A stretch of DNA of 64,000 nt from Lactobacillus iners DSM 13335 (GTDB lineage: Bacteria > Bacillota > Bacilli > Lactobacillales > Lactobacillaceae): positions 1 through 64,000 of the forward strand of contig NZ_GG700811.1 of NCBI RefSeq assembly GCF_000160875.1, given 5' to 3'. The notes below the pieces were generated by a model. It was not told the origin of the DNA. It made no database searches and saw only the letters and a program-made list of their open reading frames with translations. Positions 26,947 through 35,945 of the stretch are shown here, piece by piece. A program made the position numbers and the translations under genes. How positions within the stretch are numbered: position 1 is the stretch's first letter; every line of letters starts with the position of its first letter.

Positions 26947-26962
26947 TTCTTTTATTTAATAC

Positions 26963-26990
26963 TTGCATCCAACGTTTATGCTAGTATAAT
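26963..26990 (+). promoter_or_regulatory. Promoter of thrS
   Basis: TTGCAT and TATAAT are separated by 16 bases. The predicted start near 26997 gives a leader of about 215 nt containing the T-box element. Confidence 0.7.
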
Positions 26991-26996
26991 GTAGAT

Positions 26997-27200
26997 AATA
27001 AGAGACATGACATCTGCACCTCAGAGATAAAGGCCAAGTTCTGGAAGCCTTTTAATTGTAAGATGTCCCAACTTTTATTTTGTTAGATTAATATGGAGGC
27101 TGGATACCTTTATCAATCTTAATGAGGAGTTTTTATACTCGAATTTGGGTGGAACCACGCTTTTAACGTCCCGGCATATTATTTATTGCCGGGATTTTTT
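26997..27200 (+). promoter_or_regulatory. T-box riboswitch of thrS (threonine)
   Basis: The core T-box sequence GGGTGGAACCACG lies at 27147-27159, followed by an intrinsic terminator (cccggca at 27170-27176 with tgccggg at 27187-27193, then T6). Upstream, GACATCT pairs with AGATGTC as part of stem I, with an AAAGGC/GCCTTT apical hairpin. The loop outside that helix carries ACT at 27071-27073, a Thr codon and the likely specifier. Uncharged tRNA-Thr would stabilise the antiterminator and turn thrS on. Confidence 0.88.
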
Positions 27201-27214
27201 ATTTGGAGGTAAAA

Positions 27215-29146
27215 ATGAGTTTAGTTATTACATTGCCTGATGGCTCAAAGAAAGAATTTAATCATGCATTAACTATTAAAGAAGTAGCAAGTTCAATTGC
27301 AACGTCTTTAGCTAAGTCCGCTGTAGCTGGTAAAGTTAATGATGAAATAAGACCGCTTGATTTTGTAGTTGATACAGATGCTAGAGTTGCTATTATAACT
27401 GATAAAGACGAGGAAGGATTACAAGTATTAAGAAATACTGCTGCCTTTGTGTTTGAAATGGTAGCAAGCAAACAATATCCATCAGTTAGATTAGGAACAT
27501 CTGAATTAGAAGAAGATGGTTTCTTTGTTGATACTGATAAAGAAGATCAGATAAAAGCATCTGAATTACCTGATTTAGAAAAAGAAATGCAAAAAATAGT
27601 TAAAAATGGTGAAAAAATAGAATACAAAATAGTATCAAAATCTGAATTGTTAGATTTATTCAAAGATGATCCATATAAACTAGAGTTATTGAAAGAAGAA
27701 GCAGACGAAGTTGCAGTTTACAAATTAGAAGATTTCGTAGATTTTGGCTTTAATGCTCTTTTGCTGAATACTGGTAAATTAAAGCATTTCAAATTATTAT
27801 CTGTAGCTGGTGCTTATTGGCAAGGTAAATCTTCAAATCCGATGCTTCAAAGAATTTTTGGTACAGCTTTCTTCAAAGAGGCAGATTTAAAGGCTGATTT
27901 ACAAAGAAGAGAAGATATAAAGGAAAGAGATCACCGTACAATTGGCCGTGACTTAGATTTATTCTTTGTTGATCCCAAAGTTGGAGCTGGATTACCATAT
28001 TGGATGCCTAAAGGTGCTACTATTAGACGTGTTATCGAGCGTTACATTATAGATAAAGAAGTTGCTGATGGTTACCAACACGTTTATACACCCGTATTAA
28101 TGAACTTGGATGCTTATAAGACTTCAGGACACTGGGCACATTATCGTGAAGATATGTTCCCACCAATGGATATGGGAGATGGTGAAATGCTAGAATTACG
28201 ACCAATGAACTGCCCATCTCATATTCAGATTTATAATCATCATATTCGTTCTTATCGTGAGTTGCCAATTCGTATAGCAGAATTAGGTATGATGCACAGA
28301 TACGAAAAATCAGGTGCTTTGTCAGGTTTACAACGTGTTCGTGAAATGACTTTAAACGACGGACATACATTTGTTGAATTAGACCAAGTGCAATCTGAAT
28401 TTGCTAAAATTTTGAAGTTGATCATGGAAGTATATCGTGATTTTGATATTACAGATTACTACTTCAGATTGTCATATCGTGATCCTAAAAACACTGATAA
28501 ATATTTTGCAAATGATGAAATGTGGGAAAGATCACAAAAGATGCTTAAAGGTGCAATGGATGATCTAGGATTAGAGTATGTCGAAGCTGAAGGAGAAGCT
28601 GCTTTTTATGGTCCTAAGCTTGACATTCAGACTAAGACTGCATTAGGAAATGATGAAACAATGTCAACTATTCAATTAGACTTTATGTTACCAGAAAGAT
28701 TTAATTTGTCATATGTTGGTAAGGATGGAGAAGAGCATAGACCTGTTATGGTTCACCGTGGTATTGTTGGTACTATGGAGAGATTTATTGCATATCTTAC
28801 TGAAATATACAAAGGTGCCTTTCCAACTTGGCTAGCTCCATTGCAAGTAAAAATTATTCCTGTAAATAATGATGCACATGGTGAATATGCACAAAATGTT
28901 AAAGATCAGTTAATGAAATTAGGCTTTAGAGCAGAAGTTGATTTCAGAAATGAAAAATTAGGTTACAAGATTCGTGAAGCCCAAACTCAAAAGGTACCAT
29001 ATACATTGGTATTAGGAGATGACGAGTTGCAACATAATAGTGTAAATGTTCGTAAGTATGGTAGTGAAGATCAAGAATCTAAGGCATTATCTGAATTTGT
29101 TTCTGAATTATCTGCTGATGTTGCATCTTATTCAAGAAATAAATAA
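27215..29146 (+). CDS. thrS: Threonyl-tRNA synthetase
   Basis: This 643-residue class II synthetase has an N-terminal TGS domain (about 1-62), the editing/SAD domain (about 65-225) and the catalytic core with motif 2 ([20 protein letters not shown]) and motif 3 ([17 protein letters not shown]), followed by the anticodon-binding domain. One caution: the editing domain, in which HxxxH is expected, shows divergent sequence here, so I do not claim active editing. The ATG at 27215 has GGAGGT four bases upstream; an in-frame TTG at 27203 precedes that site and is rejected. Confidence 0.95.
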   Translation: MSLVITLPDGSKKEFNHALTIKEVASSIATSLAKSAVAGKVNDEIRPLDFVVDTDARVAIITDKDEEGLQVLRNTAAFVFEMVASKQYPSVRLGTSELEEDGFFVDTDKEDQIKASELPDLEKEMQKIVKNGEKIEYKIVSKSELLDLFKDDPYKLELLKEEADEVAVYKLEDFVDFGFNALLLNTGKLKHFKLLSVAGAYWQGKSSNPMLQRIFGTAFFKEADLKADLQRREDIKERDHRTIGRDLDLFFVDPKVGAGLPYWMPKGATIRRVIERYIIDKEVADGYQHVYTPVLMNLDAYKTSGHWAHYREDMFPPMDMGDGEMLELRPMNCPSHIQIYNHHIRSYRELPIRIAELGMMHRYEKSGALSGLQRVREMTLNDGHTFVELDQVQSEFAKILKLIMEVYRDFDITDYYFRLSYRDPKNTDKYFANDEMWERSQKMLKGAMDDLGLEYVEAEGEAAFYGPKLDIQTKTALGNDETMSTIQLDFMLPERFNLSYVGKDGEEHRPVMVHRGIVGTMERFIAYLTEIYKGAFPTWLAPLQVKIIPVNNDAHGEYAQNVKDQLMKLGFRAEVDFRNEKLGYKIREAQTQKVPYTLVLGDDELQHNSVNVRKYGSEDQESKALSEFVSELSADVASYSRNK

Positions 29147-29152
29147 AAAAGT

Positions 29153-29181
29153 TTGACATAATTAAATTAGTCGCTTATAAT
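29153..29181 (+). promoter_or_regulatory. Consensus sigma-A promoter of infC-rpmI-rplT
   Basis: TTGACA and TATAAT are both perfect and separated by 17 bases. It begins seven bases after the thrS stop. The predicted start is near 29188. Confidence 0.88.
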
Positions 29182-29187
29182 AATTAA

Positions 29188-29284
29188 AGTTGAGAACAAG
29201 AAGAAGCACCCGCTTCTCGCCTAAGTTTTAAACCTCTAGGCTGATATGATCATTTAAAAAGCGGGCTCTTTTGCCCGCTTTTAT
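29188..29284 (+). promoter_or_regulatory. L20-type leader with attenuator before infC
   Basis: An intrinsic terminator (AAGCGGGC at 29259-29266 with GCCCGCTT at 29273-29280, then TTTAT) lies in the leader. CCCGCTT at 29209-29215 is a perfect complement of AAGCGGG at 29259-29265, so an antiterminator can exclude the terminator. This matches the known L20 autoregulatory leader of Firmicutes, where excess L20 favours termination. Confidence 0.85.
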
Positions 29285-29320
29285 CTTGTCCTCGAAAATT
29301 CAATGCGGAGGTGAATACCC

Positions 29321-29851
29321 ATATCAAAGAATATAATCTTAAACGAAGAAATTCGTGCTCGTGAGGTTCGTTTAATTGGTGAAGATGGAGAACAAATCGG
29401 TGTTGTAACTAAGAGTGAAGCATTACAACGTGCTACAGAAGCTGATTTGGACTTAGTTCTTATTTCTCCTAATGCTAAGCCACCAGTTGCCAGAATTATG
29501 AATTATGGAAAATACAGATTCGAGCAACAAAAAAAAGAAAAAGAAAATCGTAAGAACCAAAAAGTTACTGCAGTTAAAGAAATACGCTTAAGCCCAACTA
29601 TAGAGGGCAATGATTTTGATACTAAATTAAAGCATGTTCGTAATTTCTTAGCCAAAGGTGCAAAAGTTCGAGTTTCTATTCGTTTTAGAGGTCGTGCTAT
29701 TACTCATAACGAATTGGGCAAAGAAGTATTGGAGAAAATGGCCGAGCAAGCTAAAGATTTATCATCTGTCACTGCAAGCCCAACCATGGAAGGTCGTTCC
29801 ATGTTTTTAATATTATCTCCTTTGAGCGATAAGGACAAAAAGAAAAAGTAG
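29321..29851 (+). CDS. infC: Translation initiation factor IF-3 (ATA start)
   Basis: This protein of about 176 residues prevents premature subunit joining and checks the start codon. Visible features are the N-terminal domain (NEEIRAREVRLIGEDGEQIG), the Lys-rich linker (RFEQQKKEKENRKNQK) and the C-terminal domain (IRLSPTIEGNDFDTKLKH-like). The conserved N-terminus is encoded upstream of any ATG, GTG or TTG; an in-frame TGA at 29312 limits the start to ATA 29315 or ATA 29321. GGAGG at 29307-29311 is nine bases from 29321, so ATA 29321 is chosen. A rare start codon is a known IF-3 autoregulation device. Confidence 0.9.
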   Translation: MSKNIILNEEIRAREVRLIGEDGEQIGVVTKSEALQRATEADLDLVLISPNAKPPVARIMNYGKYRFEQQKKEKENRKNQKVTAVKEIRLSPTIEGNDFDTKLKHVRNFLAKGAKVRVSIRFRGRAITHNELGKEVLEKMAEQAKDLSSVTASPTMEGRSMFLILSPLSDKDKKKK

Positions 29852-29872
29852 TTAATTGGAGGATTTGTACAT

Positions 29873-30073
29873 ATGCCAAAGCAAAAAACACACCGCGCTT
29901 CAGCTAAGCGTTTCAAGAAAACTGCTAGTGGTGAATTAAAACGTCACCAAGCGTATACAGGACACCGTTTTCACGGTAAGACAAAGAAACAACGTCGTCA
30001 TTTGAGAAAAGCTGCTATGGTTTCAGCAAGTGACTTAAGACGCATCAGACAGATGCTTTCCCAAATGCGTTAA
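29873..30073 (+). CDS. rpmI: 50S ribosomal protein L35
   Basis: The 66 residues are very basic and begin [17 protein letters not shown], a clear L35. The gene lies between infC and rplT as in nearly all bacteria, with ribosome site TTGGAGGA before the ATG. Confidence 0.97.
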   Translation: MPKQKTHRASAKRFKKTASGELKRHQAYTGHRFHGKTKKQRRHLRKAAMVSASDLRRIRQMLSQMR

Positions 30074-30109
30074 TTATAAATTGAAAAGACTTTTGAGGAG
30101 GAATTTTAG

Positions 30110-30466
30110 ATGCCAAGAACTAAAGGTGGAACCGTAACACGTAAACGTCGTAAGAAGATTTTAAAGTTAGCTAAAGGTTATCGTGGTGCAAAGCACTTAC
30201 AATTTAAAGCTGCAAGTACACAACTTTTTGTATCACGTAAATATGCTTTCCGTGATAGAAAGAAAGTTAAGAGTGAATTCAGAAGATTATGGATTGCTCG
30301 TATCAATGCTGCTGCAAGACAAAATGGTCTTTCATATAGCAAGTTAATGCATGGTTTGAAAGTTGCAGGTGTTGATATTAACCGTAAGATGTTGGCTGAT
30401 ATCGCTTATAATGACGAAAAGACATTTGCTGAGTTAGCAGCAACTGCTAAAAACGCTCTAAATTAG
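30110..30466 (+). CDS. rplT: 50S ribosomal protein L20
   Basis: The 118 residues show the L20 N-terminal extension ([23 protein letters not shown]) and globular domain ([25 protein letters not shown]). L20 assembles early on 23S rRNA and is also the repressor acting on the leader at 29188-29284. AGGAGGAA precedes the ATG. Confidence 0.97.
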   Translation: MPRTKGGTVTRKRRKKILKLAKGYRGAKHLQFKAASTQLFVSRKYAFRDRKKVKSEFRRLWIARINAAARQNGLSYSKLMHGLKVAGVDINRKMLADIAYNDEKTFAELAATAKNALN

Positions 30467-30473
30467 AATTATT

Positions 30474-30506
30474 AACACTCACGTAAATCACGTGAGTGTT
30501 TTTTTA
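30474..30506 (+). terminator. Terminator of infC-rpmI-rplT
   Basis: The stem aacactcacgt / acgtgagtgtt has a 5-base loop and is followed by a T run. Confidence 0.93.
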
Positions 30507-30514
30507 TCTTCTTT

Positions 30515-30575
30515 TGATTAAAAGTGATTAAAAATAATCATTATATTCAAAAATATGATTGAAATTGATTGCGTA
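30515..30575 (+). promoter_or_regulatory. Two pairs of tandem 10-bp repeats, probable FruR operator
   Basis: TGATTAAAAG (30515) and TGATTAAAAA (30525) are in tandem. A second pair, TGATTGAAAT (30556) and TGATTGCGTA (30566), overlaps the -35 region. The pairs are 41 bases apart, about four helical turns. DeoR-family fructose repressors use direct-repeat operators at their own promoters. Confidence 0.6.
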
Positions 30576-30587
30576 AACGGTTACAAT
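30559..30587 (+). promoter_or_regulatory. Promoter of fruR-fruK-fruA
   Basis: TTGAAA and TACAAT are separated by 17 bases, with a predicted start near 30594, 16 bases before the fruR ATG. Confidence 0.75.
30572..30585 (+). promoter_or_regulatory. cre site (CcpA) overlapping the fru promoter -10
   Basis: CGTAAACGGTTACA matches the catabolite-responsive element TGWAANCGNTNWCA at 13 of 14 positions and overlaps the -10 box. CcpA binding there should block initiation when glucose is available. Confidence 0.75.
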
Positions 30588-30609
30588 ATTAATTGAAAGT
30601 GTGGTAGAA

Positions 30610-31362
30610 ATGTTAACTCAAGAAAGACATCAAATAATTGTTTCGCATTTGAAGAGTAGAGGTATATGTAGTGTTAAAGAATTATGTTCTGTTACTAATA
30701 GCTCGCAAGCAACCATTAGGCGTGATTTATATGAATTACAACAAAAAGGAAAGTTAATAAGGGTTCGTGGAGGAGCACGGAGTCTGGATGAATTTTCCAG
30801 CGATGTAGAGCAGACAATTCGTTTTAATTTGCATGTAGAAGAAAAAAAGCAGATTGCCCAAGCAGCTGCAATGCATGTAAGAGATGGTGACAATATATTT
30901 ATTGATGCAGGAACTACAACATATGAAATGATTCAATTTTTACGAGATAAAAAGGATCTCACAGTAGTGACTAATGGAATTGATGCTGCTATTGCATGCA
31001 TTGAATTGGGCATTCGCACCAAAATTTTAGGTGGCACCATTAAGAAAAAAACACATGCTACTATTGGTACACAAACTTGTCAGCAGTTAATGCAATTCAA
31101 TTTCAATGCGTCATTTTTAGGCTCAAATGGTTTAGGAAGTAATGGATGTTATACTACGCCAGATTGTGCGGAGGCAGATATAAAAAAGCAAGCAGTGGAT
31201 TGTAGCAAAGTAACATTTATTTTAATGGATAAATCTAAAATTGGAATTGAGAGTTTTGTTAATTTTGCCAAAGTAGAATCGGTTACTCTAATAACAGATC
31301 AATTAACTGAGATGGATAAAAAGAAAATACCCAAAAAAACAAATATAGAGGAGATTAATTAA
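30610..31362 (+). CDS. fruR: DeoR-family repressor of the fructose operon
   Basis: This 250-residue regulator has a DeoR N-terminal HTH (MLTQERHQIIVSHL...SVKELCSVTNSSQATIRRDLYELQQKGKLIRVRGGA) and the DeoRC sugar-phosphate-sensing domain (FIDAGTTTYEMIQFL, VVTNGIDAA, LGGTIKKKTHATIG). It is first in an operon with fruK and fruA, so fructose-1-phosphate is the expected inducer. The ATG at 30610 is preferred over GTG 30601. The next gene's ATG overlaps the stop. Confidence 0.9.
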   Translation: MLTQERHQIIVSHLKSRGICSVKELCSVTNSSQATIRRDLYELQQKGKLIRVRGGARSLDEFSSDVEQTIRFNLHVEEKKQIAQAAAMHVRDGDNIFIDAGTTTYEMIQFLRDKKDLTVVTNGIDAAIACIELGIRTKILGGTIKKKTHATIGTQTCQQLMQFNFNASFLGSNGLGSNGCYTTPDCAEADIKKQAVDCSKVTFILMDKSKIGIESFVNFAKVESVTLITDQLTEMDKKKIPKKTNIEEIN

Positions 31363-32276
31363 TGATTTATACAGTTACTGTAAATCCAGCACTAGACTAT
31401 GTTATTCAGTTGGAGAAATTTAACAACGGTGACATCAGTCGTTCTAATAATTGTAATTTCTTTGCTGGTGGCAAAGGAATTAATGTATCACAAATTCTTA
31501 ATCAAATTAATGTTGAAAATACAGCTTGGGGATTTGTAGGTGGCTTTACTGGCAAGGAACTTGTTCGCCAATTAAATACTAAAAGAATTGTAAGTGATTT
31601 TGTAAAAATAAGTGACTTAACTCGAGTTAATGTCAAAATTCATGCCAAATCTGAATCCGAAATTAATGCTAGTGGTCCTAAAATTTTTCCAAAGGAAATT
31701 GAAGCATTTAAAATGCGTTTGGAAGATCTAACTAGCGAAGATATTGTTGTATTGAGTGGTAGTTTGGCTCCTAGTTTACCTGCAGATTTTTATAAGCAAT
31801 TGCTACCAACTATAGTTGAAAAAGGTGCAAGTTTTGCTGTTGATACTACTGGTAAAGCCTTGTTAGAAACAATACCATATAAACCTTTAGTTATTAAACC
31901 AAATCATCATGAATTAGCAGATTTATTTGATATTAAAATTGAAAGCAAAGAACAATTATTTGAGTGTGCTAAAAAATTATTGGATATGGGTGCACAAAAT
32001 GTGATTGTTTCCATGGCTAGTGAAGGAGGGTATTTGATAACTTCTGATCATATTTATCATGGTATACCTGCTGTTGGTAAGGTCGTTAATTCAGTTGGTG
32101 CAGGAGATTCTATGCTGGCTGGATTTGTAGGTACATATACTATGACAAAAGATGTAATCGAATCCTTTAAAGTTGGTATGGCTTGTGGTGCTGCCACAGC
32201 ATTCACAGAAGATATTGCAATTAAAGAGCAGATTGATGCAATATATCCTCAAATTGGTGTTGAAACAATAATATAG
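31362..32276 (+). CDS. fruK: 1-phosphofructokinase
   Basis: This 304-residue PfkB-family kinase converts fructose-1-phosphate to fructose-1,6-bisphosphate. The start MIYTVTVNPALDYVI, the sugar-binding GGKGINVSQIL and the C-terminal PfkB signature VNSVGAGDSMLAGFVG with the catalytic Asp are clear. The ATG overlaps the fruR stop by one base, and fruA follows 27 bases on, so product of the PTS is passed directly to this step. Confidence 0.95.
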   Translation: MIYTVTVNPALDYVIQLEKFNNGDISRSNNCNFFAGGKGINVSQILNQINVENTAWGFVGGFTGKELVRQLNTKRIVSDFVKISDLTRVNVKIHAKSESEINASGPKIFPKEIEAFKMRLEDLTSEDIVVLSGSLAPSLPADFYKQLLPTIVEKGASFAVDTTGKALLETIPYKPLVIKPNHHELADLFDIKIESKEQLFECAKKLLDMGAQNVIVSMASEGGYLITSDHIYHGIPAVGKVVNSVGAGDSMLAGFVGTYTMTKDVIESFKVGMACGAATAFTEDIAIKEQIDAIYPQIGVETII

Positions 32277-32303
32277 TTAGTAATTTAGAAAGAAGGAATG
32301 AAT

Positions 32304-34196
32304 ATGAAAATAGAAGAGCTATTAAATCCTAAGTTAGCCATTTTAAATTTACAAGCTAATGATAAAGATTCAGCAATTCGAGAAATGGCTGATATGATGG
32401 CTGATCAAGGAATTGTTAATAATGAGGAAGAGTTTATCAAATCAATATGGGATCGTGAAAATCAAACTACGACTGGTATTGGTGATGGTATTGCGATGCC
32501 TCATGCCCGTAATAAAAATATCAATAAAGCTGCTGTCTTATTTGCCAAGAGTGAAAATGGAATTGATTTTAAATCACTTGATGGTAAGCCTGTGCATCTG
32601 TTTTTCATGATAGCAGCTCCAGAAGGTGCAGATAATGCTCACTTACAAGCTTTAGCAAAATTATCAAGCTTGTTAATCGATCCTGAATTTGTTAATGAAT
32701 TAAAGAAAGCTACGAGTGGTGAAGAAGTAATTTCTTTGTTTAAACAAAAAGATGCAGCAATCACTAATGAAAAAAATAAAAAGCCTAAAATATCTTCTGA
32801 AAGACCATTAATTGTTGGTGTAACTGCATGTATTAATGGAATTGCACATACATATATGGCACAAGAAGCTTTGATTAAAGCAGGTGAAGCTTTAGGCTAT
32901 AATGTACATATTGAAACTAATGGTTCTGAAGGAGTTAAGAATAAGCTGACTGCAGAAGATATCAGCAAAAGTGAAGGCGTTATTATTGCTTCAGATAAGA
33001 AAGTTGAAATGGCTCGGTTTGATGGTAAACCGCTAGTTTCTGCACCAGTTGTAGCTGGGATTAATAAACCGCAAGATTTGATTAAGCAAATAGCTGATCA
33101 TCAAGCAAGCATCTATAATGCTGGAGGTCAAACTACTAAGCAAGCAGATAAAGCTGAGATTAGTGTTGGCAGTACTATATATAGAAATTTAATGAATGGT
33201 ATTTCTCATATGTTGCCATTTGTTATTGGTGGTGGTATATTAATTGCTTTATCATTTATTGTTGAACAATATGCAGGTGGTGCTAAGAGTCCGTTATTTG
33301 TATTTTTAAATACAATTGGTGGTATGGCATTTACATTCATGGTACCTGTTCTGTCAGCATATATAGCAGAATCAATAGGTGATTTGCCTGCATTGATGCC
33401 TGGTTTTGTTGGTGGATATATGGCATCTAATGTTATTAATAACGCTAAGTCTCCCGCTGGATTTTTAGGCGGATTAGCAGCCGGTTTTATGGCAGGTTAT
33501 ATTACATTAGCATTAAGAAAAGTATTTAGTAAAATTCCTAAGTCGCTTGAAGGTATGAAACCAATGTTGCTTTACCCTGTTTTGGGATTACTATTAATTG
33601 CTGCTATTATGTACTATATAGTTAGTCCGATCTTTTCTGGCTTGAATTTTGCAATTACTAATTTCTTAAACCACATGGGTACAGGTAATTTAATTATATT
33701 AACCAGTATTTTAGGTGGTATGATGGCAATTGATATGGGTGGTCCTTTTAATAAAGCTGCATATGTATTTGCATCCGGAGCATTTGCTAATAATCCACAT
33801 GATCCAGTTAACGCAATTTTAATGGCTGCAGTTATGGTAGGTGGTATGGTTCCTCCATTTGCTACTGCAATTGGTACAGTTTTGTTTAAAAATAAGTATA
33901 CAGAATCAGAGCGTAGAGCTGGCATTTCTAATTGGATTTTAGGTTGGTCATTTATAACTGAAGGTGCTATTCCATTTGCAGCAGCAGATCCTGGTCGTGT
34001 AATTCCTTCATGTGTTTTGGGATCAGCTATAGCTGGATTTATTGTTGGACTTACTAAAGTAGGTATACCTGCACCTCACGGTGGATTCTGGGTTGCACCA
34101 TTAGCTACAAACATTGTATGGTACTTTATCGCAGTGATAGTAGGATCTTTAGTTTCTGGTGTAGTGTTGAGTTTATGGAAAAAGGCAGTTAAATAA
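32304..34196 (+). CDS. fruA: Fructose-specific PTS enzyme IIABC
   Basis: This 630-residue permease imports fructose as fructose-1-phosphate. EIIA-Fru is at about 1-150 with phospho-His67 (MPHARN), EIIB-Fru at about 165-265 with phospho-Cys176 (GVTACINGIAHTYMA) and EIIC from about 290 to the end with about eight to nine membrane segments (GGGILIALSF, GFVGGYMAS, DMGGPFNKAAY). Start 32304 is chosen because the ATG at 32298 directly abuts the AAGGA ribosome site. A terminator follows. Confidence 0.95.
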   Translation: MKIEELLNPKLAILNLQANDKDSAIREMADMMADQGIVNNEEEFIKSIWDRENQTTTGIGDGIAMPHARNKNINKAAVLFAKSENGIDFKSLDGKPVHLFFMIAAPEGADNAHLQALAKLSSLLIDPEFVNELKKATSGEEVISLFKQKDAAITNEKNKKPKISSERPLIVGVTACINGIAHTYMAQEALIKAGEALGYNVHIETNGSEGVKNKLTAEDISKSEGVIIASDKKVEMARFDGKPLVSAPVVAGINKPQDLIKQIADHQASIYNAGGQTTKQADKAEISVGSTIYRNLMNGISHMLPFVIGGGILIALSFIVEQYAGGAKSPLFVFLNTIGGMAFTFMVPVLSAYIAESIGDLPALMPGFVGGYMASNVINNAKSPAGFLGGLAAGFMAGYITLALRKVFSKIPKSLEGMKPMLLYPVLGLLLIAAIMYYIVSPIFSGLNFAITNFLNHMGTGNLIILTSILGGMMAIDMGGPFNKAAYVFASGAFANNPHDPVNAILMAAVMVGGMVPPFATAIGTVLFKNKYTESERRAGISNWILGWSFITEGAIPFAAADPGRVIPSCVLGSAIAGFIVGLTKVGIPAPHGGFWVAPLATNIVWYFIAVIVGSLVSGVVLSLWKKAVK

Positions 34197-34203
34197 AGTG
34201 AAA

Positions 34204-34234
34204 ATACACATAACGAAAGTTATGTGTATTTTTT
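34204..34234 (+). terminator. Terminator of the fru operon
   Basis: The perfect stem atacacataac / gttatgtgtat with a GAAA tetraloop is followed by T5-6. Confidence 0.93.
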
Positions 34235-34314
34235 AAGGAAATATATATACATGATTTTCTTATTTTTCCTTATAAATTCTGTTAATATATAAATAGACGA
34301 TTAGGGAGATAATT

Positions 34315-34833
34315 ATGATATTTAGACCAACATATACAATTGATTCAATTTATAATTTAGATATAAATGCTCTTAAGAATATGGGAATTAAAGCTATTTT
34401 TAGCGATTTAGATAATACACTTTTGGCATGGAATAATTTTGAAACTGATGATTCTTTACAAAAGCTTGAACGTCGGCTAGCTGATGCAGATATCAAATTA
34501 ATTGTAATTTCCAATAATAGTAGTGAACGCATTAGTAAAGTATTAGATGTTTATCGTATTGAATTTGCAGCTAGAGCCAGAAAACCATTACCTATTGGCA
34601 TCAACAATGCAATTGAAAAATACAAGTTGAATAAATCAGATGTTTTAATGGTTGGTGATCAGCTTTTAACTGATATAGTATCTGGAAATTTAGCAGGTGT
34701 TAGAACTGTTTTAGTTAAACCTTTAGTTAAAACTGATAAATGGAATACACGGATTAATCGTTGTGTAGAAAAGTTTATTTTTTTTGTTTTTAGATTTACT
34801 AATCCAATTAAGTTTGAGGAGCATTTAAAGTAA
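34315..34833 (+). CDS. yqeG: YqeG-family HAD IIIA phosphatase
   Basis: The 172 residues contain the HAD motifs DLDNTLLAW (motif I, catalytic Asp pair), VISNNSSERI (motif II) and MVGDQLLTDI (motif IV). Substrate is not known; relatives include mitochondrial phosphatidylglycerophosphatase. Its constant link to yqeH suggests a role in or beside ribosome assembly. The stop overlaps the yqeH start by one base. Confidence 0.92.
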   Translation: MIFRPTYTIDSIYNLDINALKNMGIKAIFSDLDNTLLAWNNFETDDSLQKLERRLADADIKLIVISNNSSERISKVLDVYRIEFAARARKPLPIGINNAIEKYKLNKSDVLMVGDQLLTDIVSGNLAGVRTVLVKPLVKTDKWNTRINRCVEKFIFFVFRFTNPIKFEEHLK

Positions 34834-35945
34834 TGTGTGATGAAGAAATAAGATGTATAGGCTGTGGTAGTATATTACAAGATAAAGATAGTAAGTTGTC
34901 GGGTTATATGCCACATTCAGCTTTTAATAAAATGATTCAAGAACCTGATACAAGTGTATATTGTCAAAGATGTTTTCGCCTAAGACATTATAATGAAATT
35001 ACACCAGTTAATGAAAATAATGATGATTTTTTAAGATTATTGAATTCATTGGGAAATAAAAAAGCACTAATTGTTAATGTGGTTGATTTATTTGATTTTA
35101 ATAATTCATTAATTACATCCCTTGATAGATTTATTGGTGATAATGAGTTTGTTCTGGTTGGAAATAAAGTTGACCTTTTTCCAAAAAATTCTAAAGAATC
35201 GAAAATAAAAGACTGGATGAGACAAGAGGCTAATAGAAATGGGCTGTTTCCTAAGAAAATATTTTTATTGTCTGCCATAAAAAAAAGAAATATCGATGAA
35301 CTAATTAATTATTTAGCTACCAAAGGAAAAAATGAGGACATTTATTTTGTAGGGACAACAAATGTTGGCAAATCAACTTTAATTAATGCAATTATTGAGA
35401 CACGCAGTGAATATAAAAATTTGATTACCACCTCTAAATTCCCTGGAACAACATTAGATTCGATCAAGATACCATTAAATGAGGGACATTATTTAGTAGA
35501 TACGCCTGGAATTTTAAGTAAAAAACAAATGGCATCTAGGTTAACTGGCAGTGAGTTGGAATTAGTAGCTCCTAAAAAACAACTAAAGCCAGCTACCTAT
35601 CAATTGTTGCCAGGGCAAACGATATTTTTAGCGGGATTAGGTAGAATTGATTTTATCAAAGGTCCAGCTAGCGGTTTTACAATATATGTTGCACGTGATT
35701 TATATTTACATCGAACAAAAACTATAAATGCAGATGAATTTTATTTAAAACATAAATCAGATTTATTAAATCCACCTTGTGATAATGATGATTTAGGAGC
35801 ATTAAAAGGTCAACTTTATTCGACAAGTGAAAAAAGTGATATCTTATTTGGCGGTGTAGGATTTATTACTGTTCCTTCAGGAGTAGTTATTAAAGCTTAC
35901 ACGCCAGAAGGGATAGGATTAGGTATTAGGAGAGCGTTAATTTAA
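34833..35945 (+). CDS. yqeH: Ribosome biogenesis GTPase YqeH
   Basis: This 370-residue circularly permuted GTPase assists 30S subunit assembly. A zinc finger (CIGCGS ... CQRC) starts the protein, then G4 (NKVDLF), G5-like LLSAIKKR, G1 GTTNVGKSTL, G2/G3 (FPGTTLDS, DTPGI) in the permuted order, and a C-terminal RNA-binding domain. It overlaps its neighbours by one base at each end. In most Firmicutes yhbY follows yqeH; here nadD does. Confidence 0.95.
   Translation: MCDEEIRCIGCGSILQDKDSKLSGYMPHSAFNKMIQEPDTSVYCQRCFRLRHYNEITPVNENNDDFLRLLNSLGNKKALIVNVVDLFDFNNSLITSLDRFIGDNEFVLVGNKVDLFPKNSKESKIKDWMRQEANRNGLFPKKIFLLSAIKKRNIDELINYLATKGKNEDIYFVGTTNVGKSTLINAIIETRSEYKNLITTSKFPGTTLDSIKIPLNEGHYLVDTPGILSKKQMASRLTGSELELVAPKKQLKPATYQLLPGQTIFLAGLGRIDFIKGPASGFTIYVARDLYLHRTKTINADEFYLKHKSDLLNPPCDNDDLGALKGQLYSTSEKSDILFGGVGFITVPSGVVIKAYTPEGIGLGIRRALI

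Noticed and set aside
28047-28370. Minus-strand 107-codon frame
   Set aside because: Fully inside thrS catalytic domain; a shadow frame.
29447-29851. TTG 29447 as start of infC
   Set aside because: It would remove the conserved N-terminal domain; ATA 29321 with GGAGG gives the normal IF-3 length.
33614-33925. Minus-strand 103-codon frame
   Set aside because: Shadow of the fruA EIIC domain; composition reflects the antisense of membrane codons.
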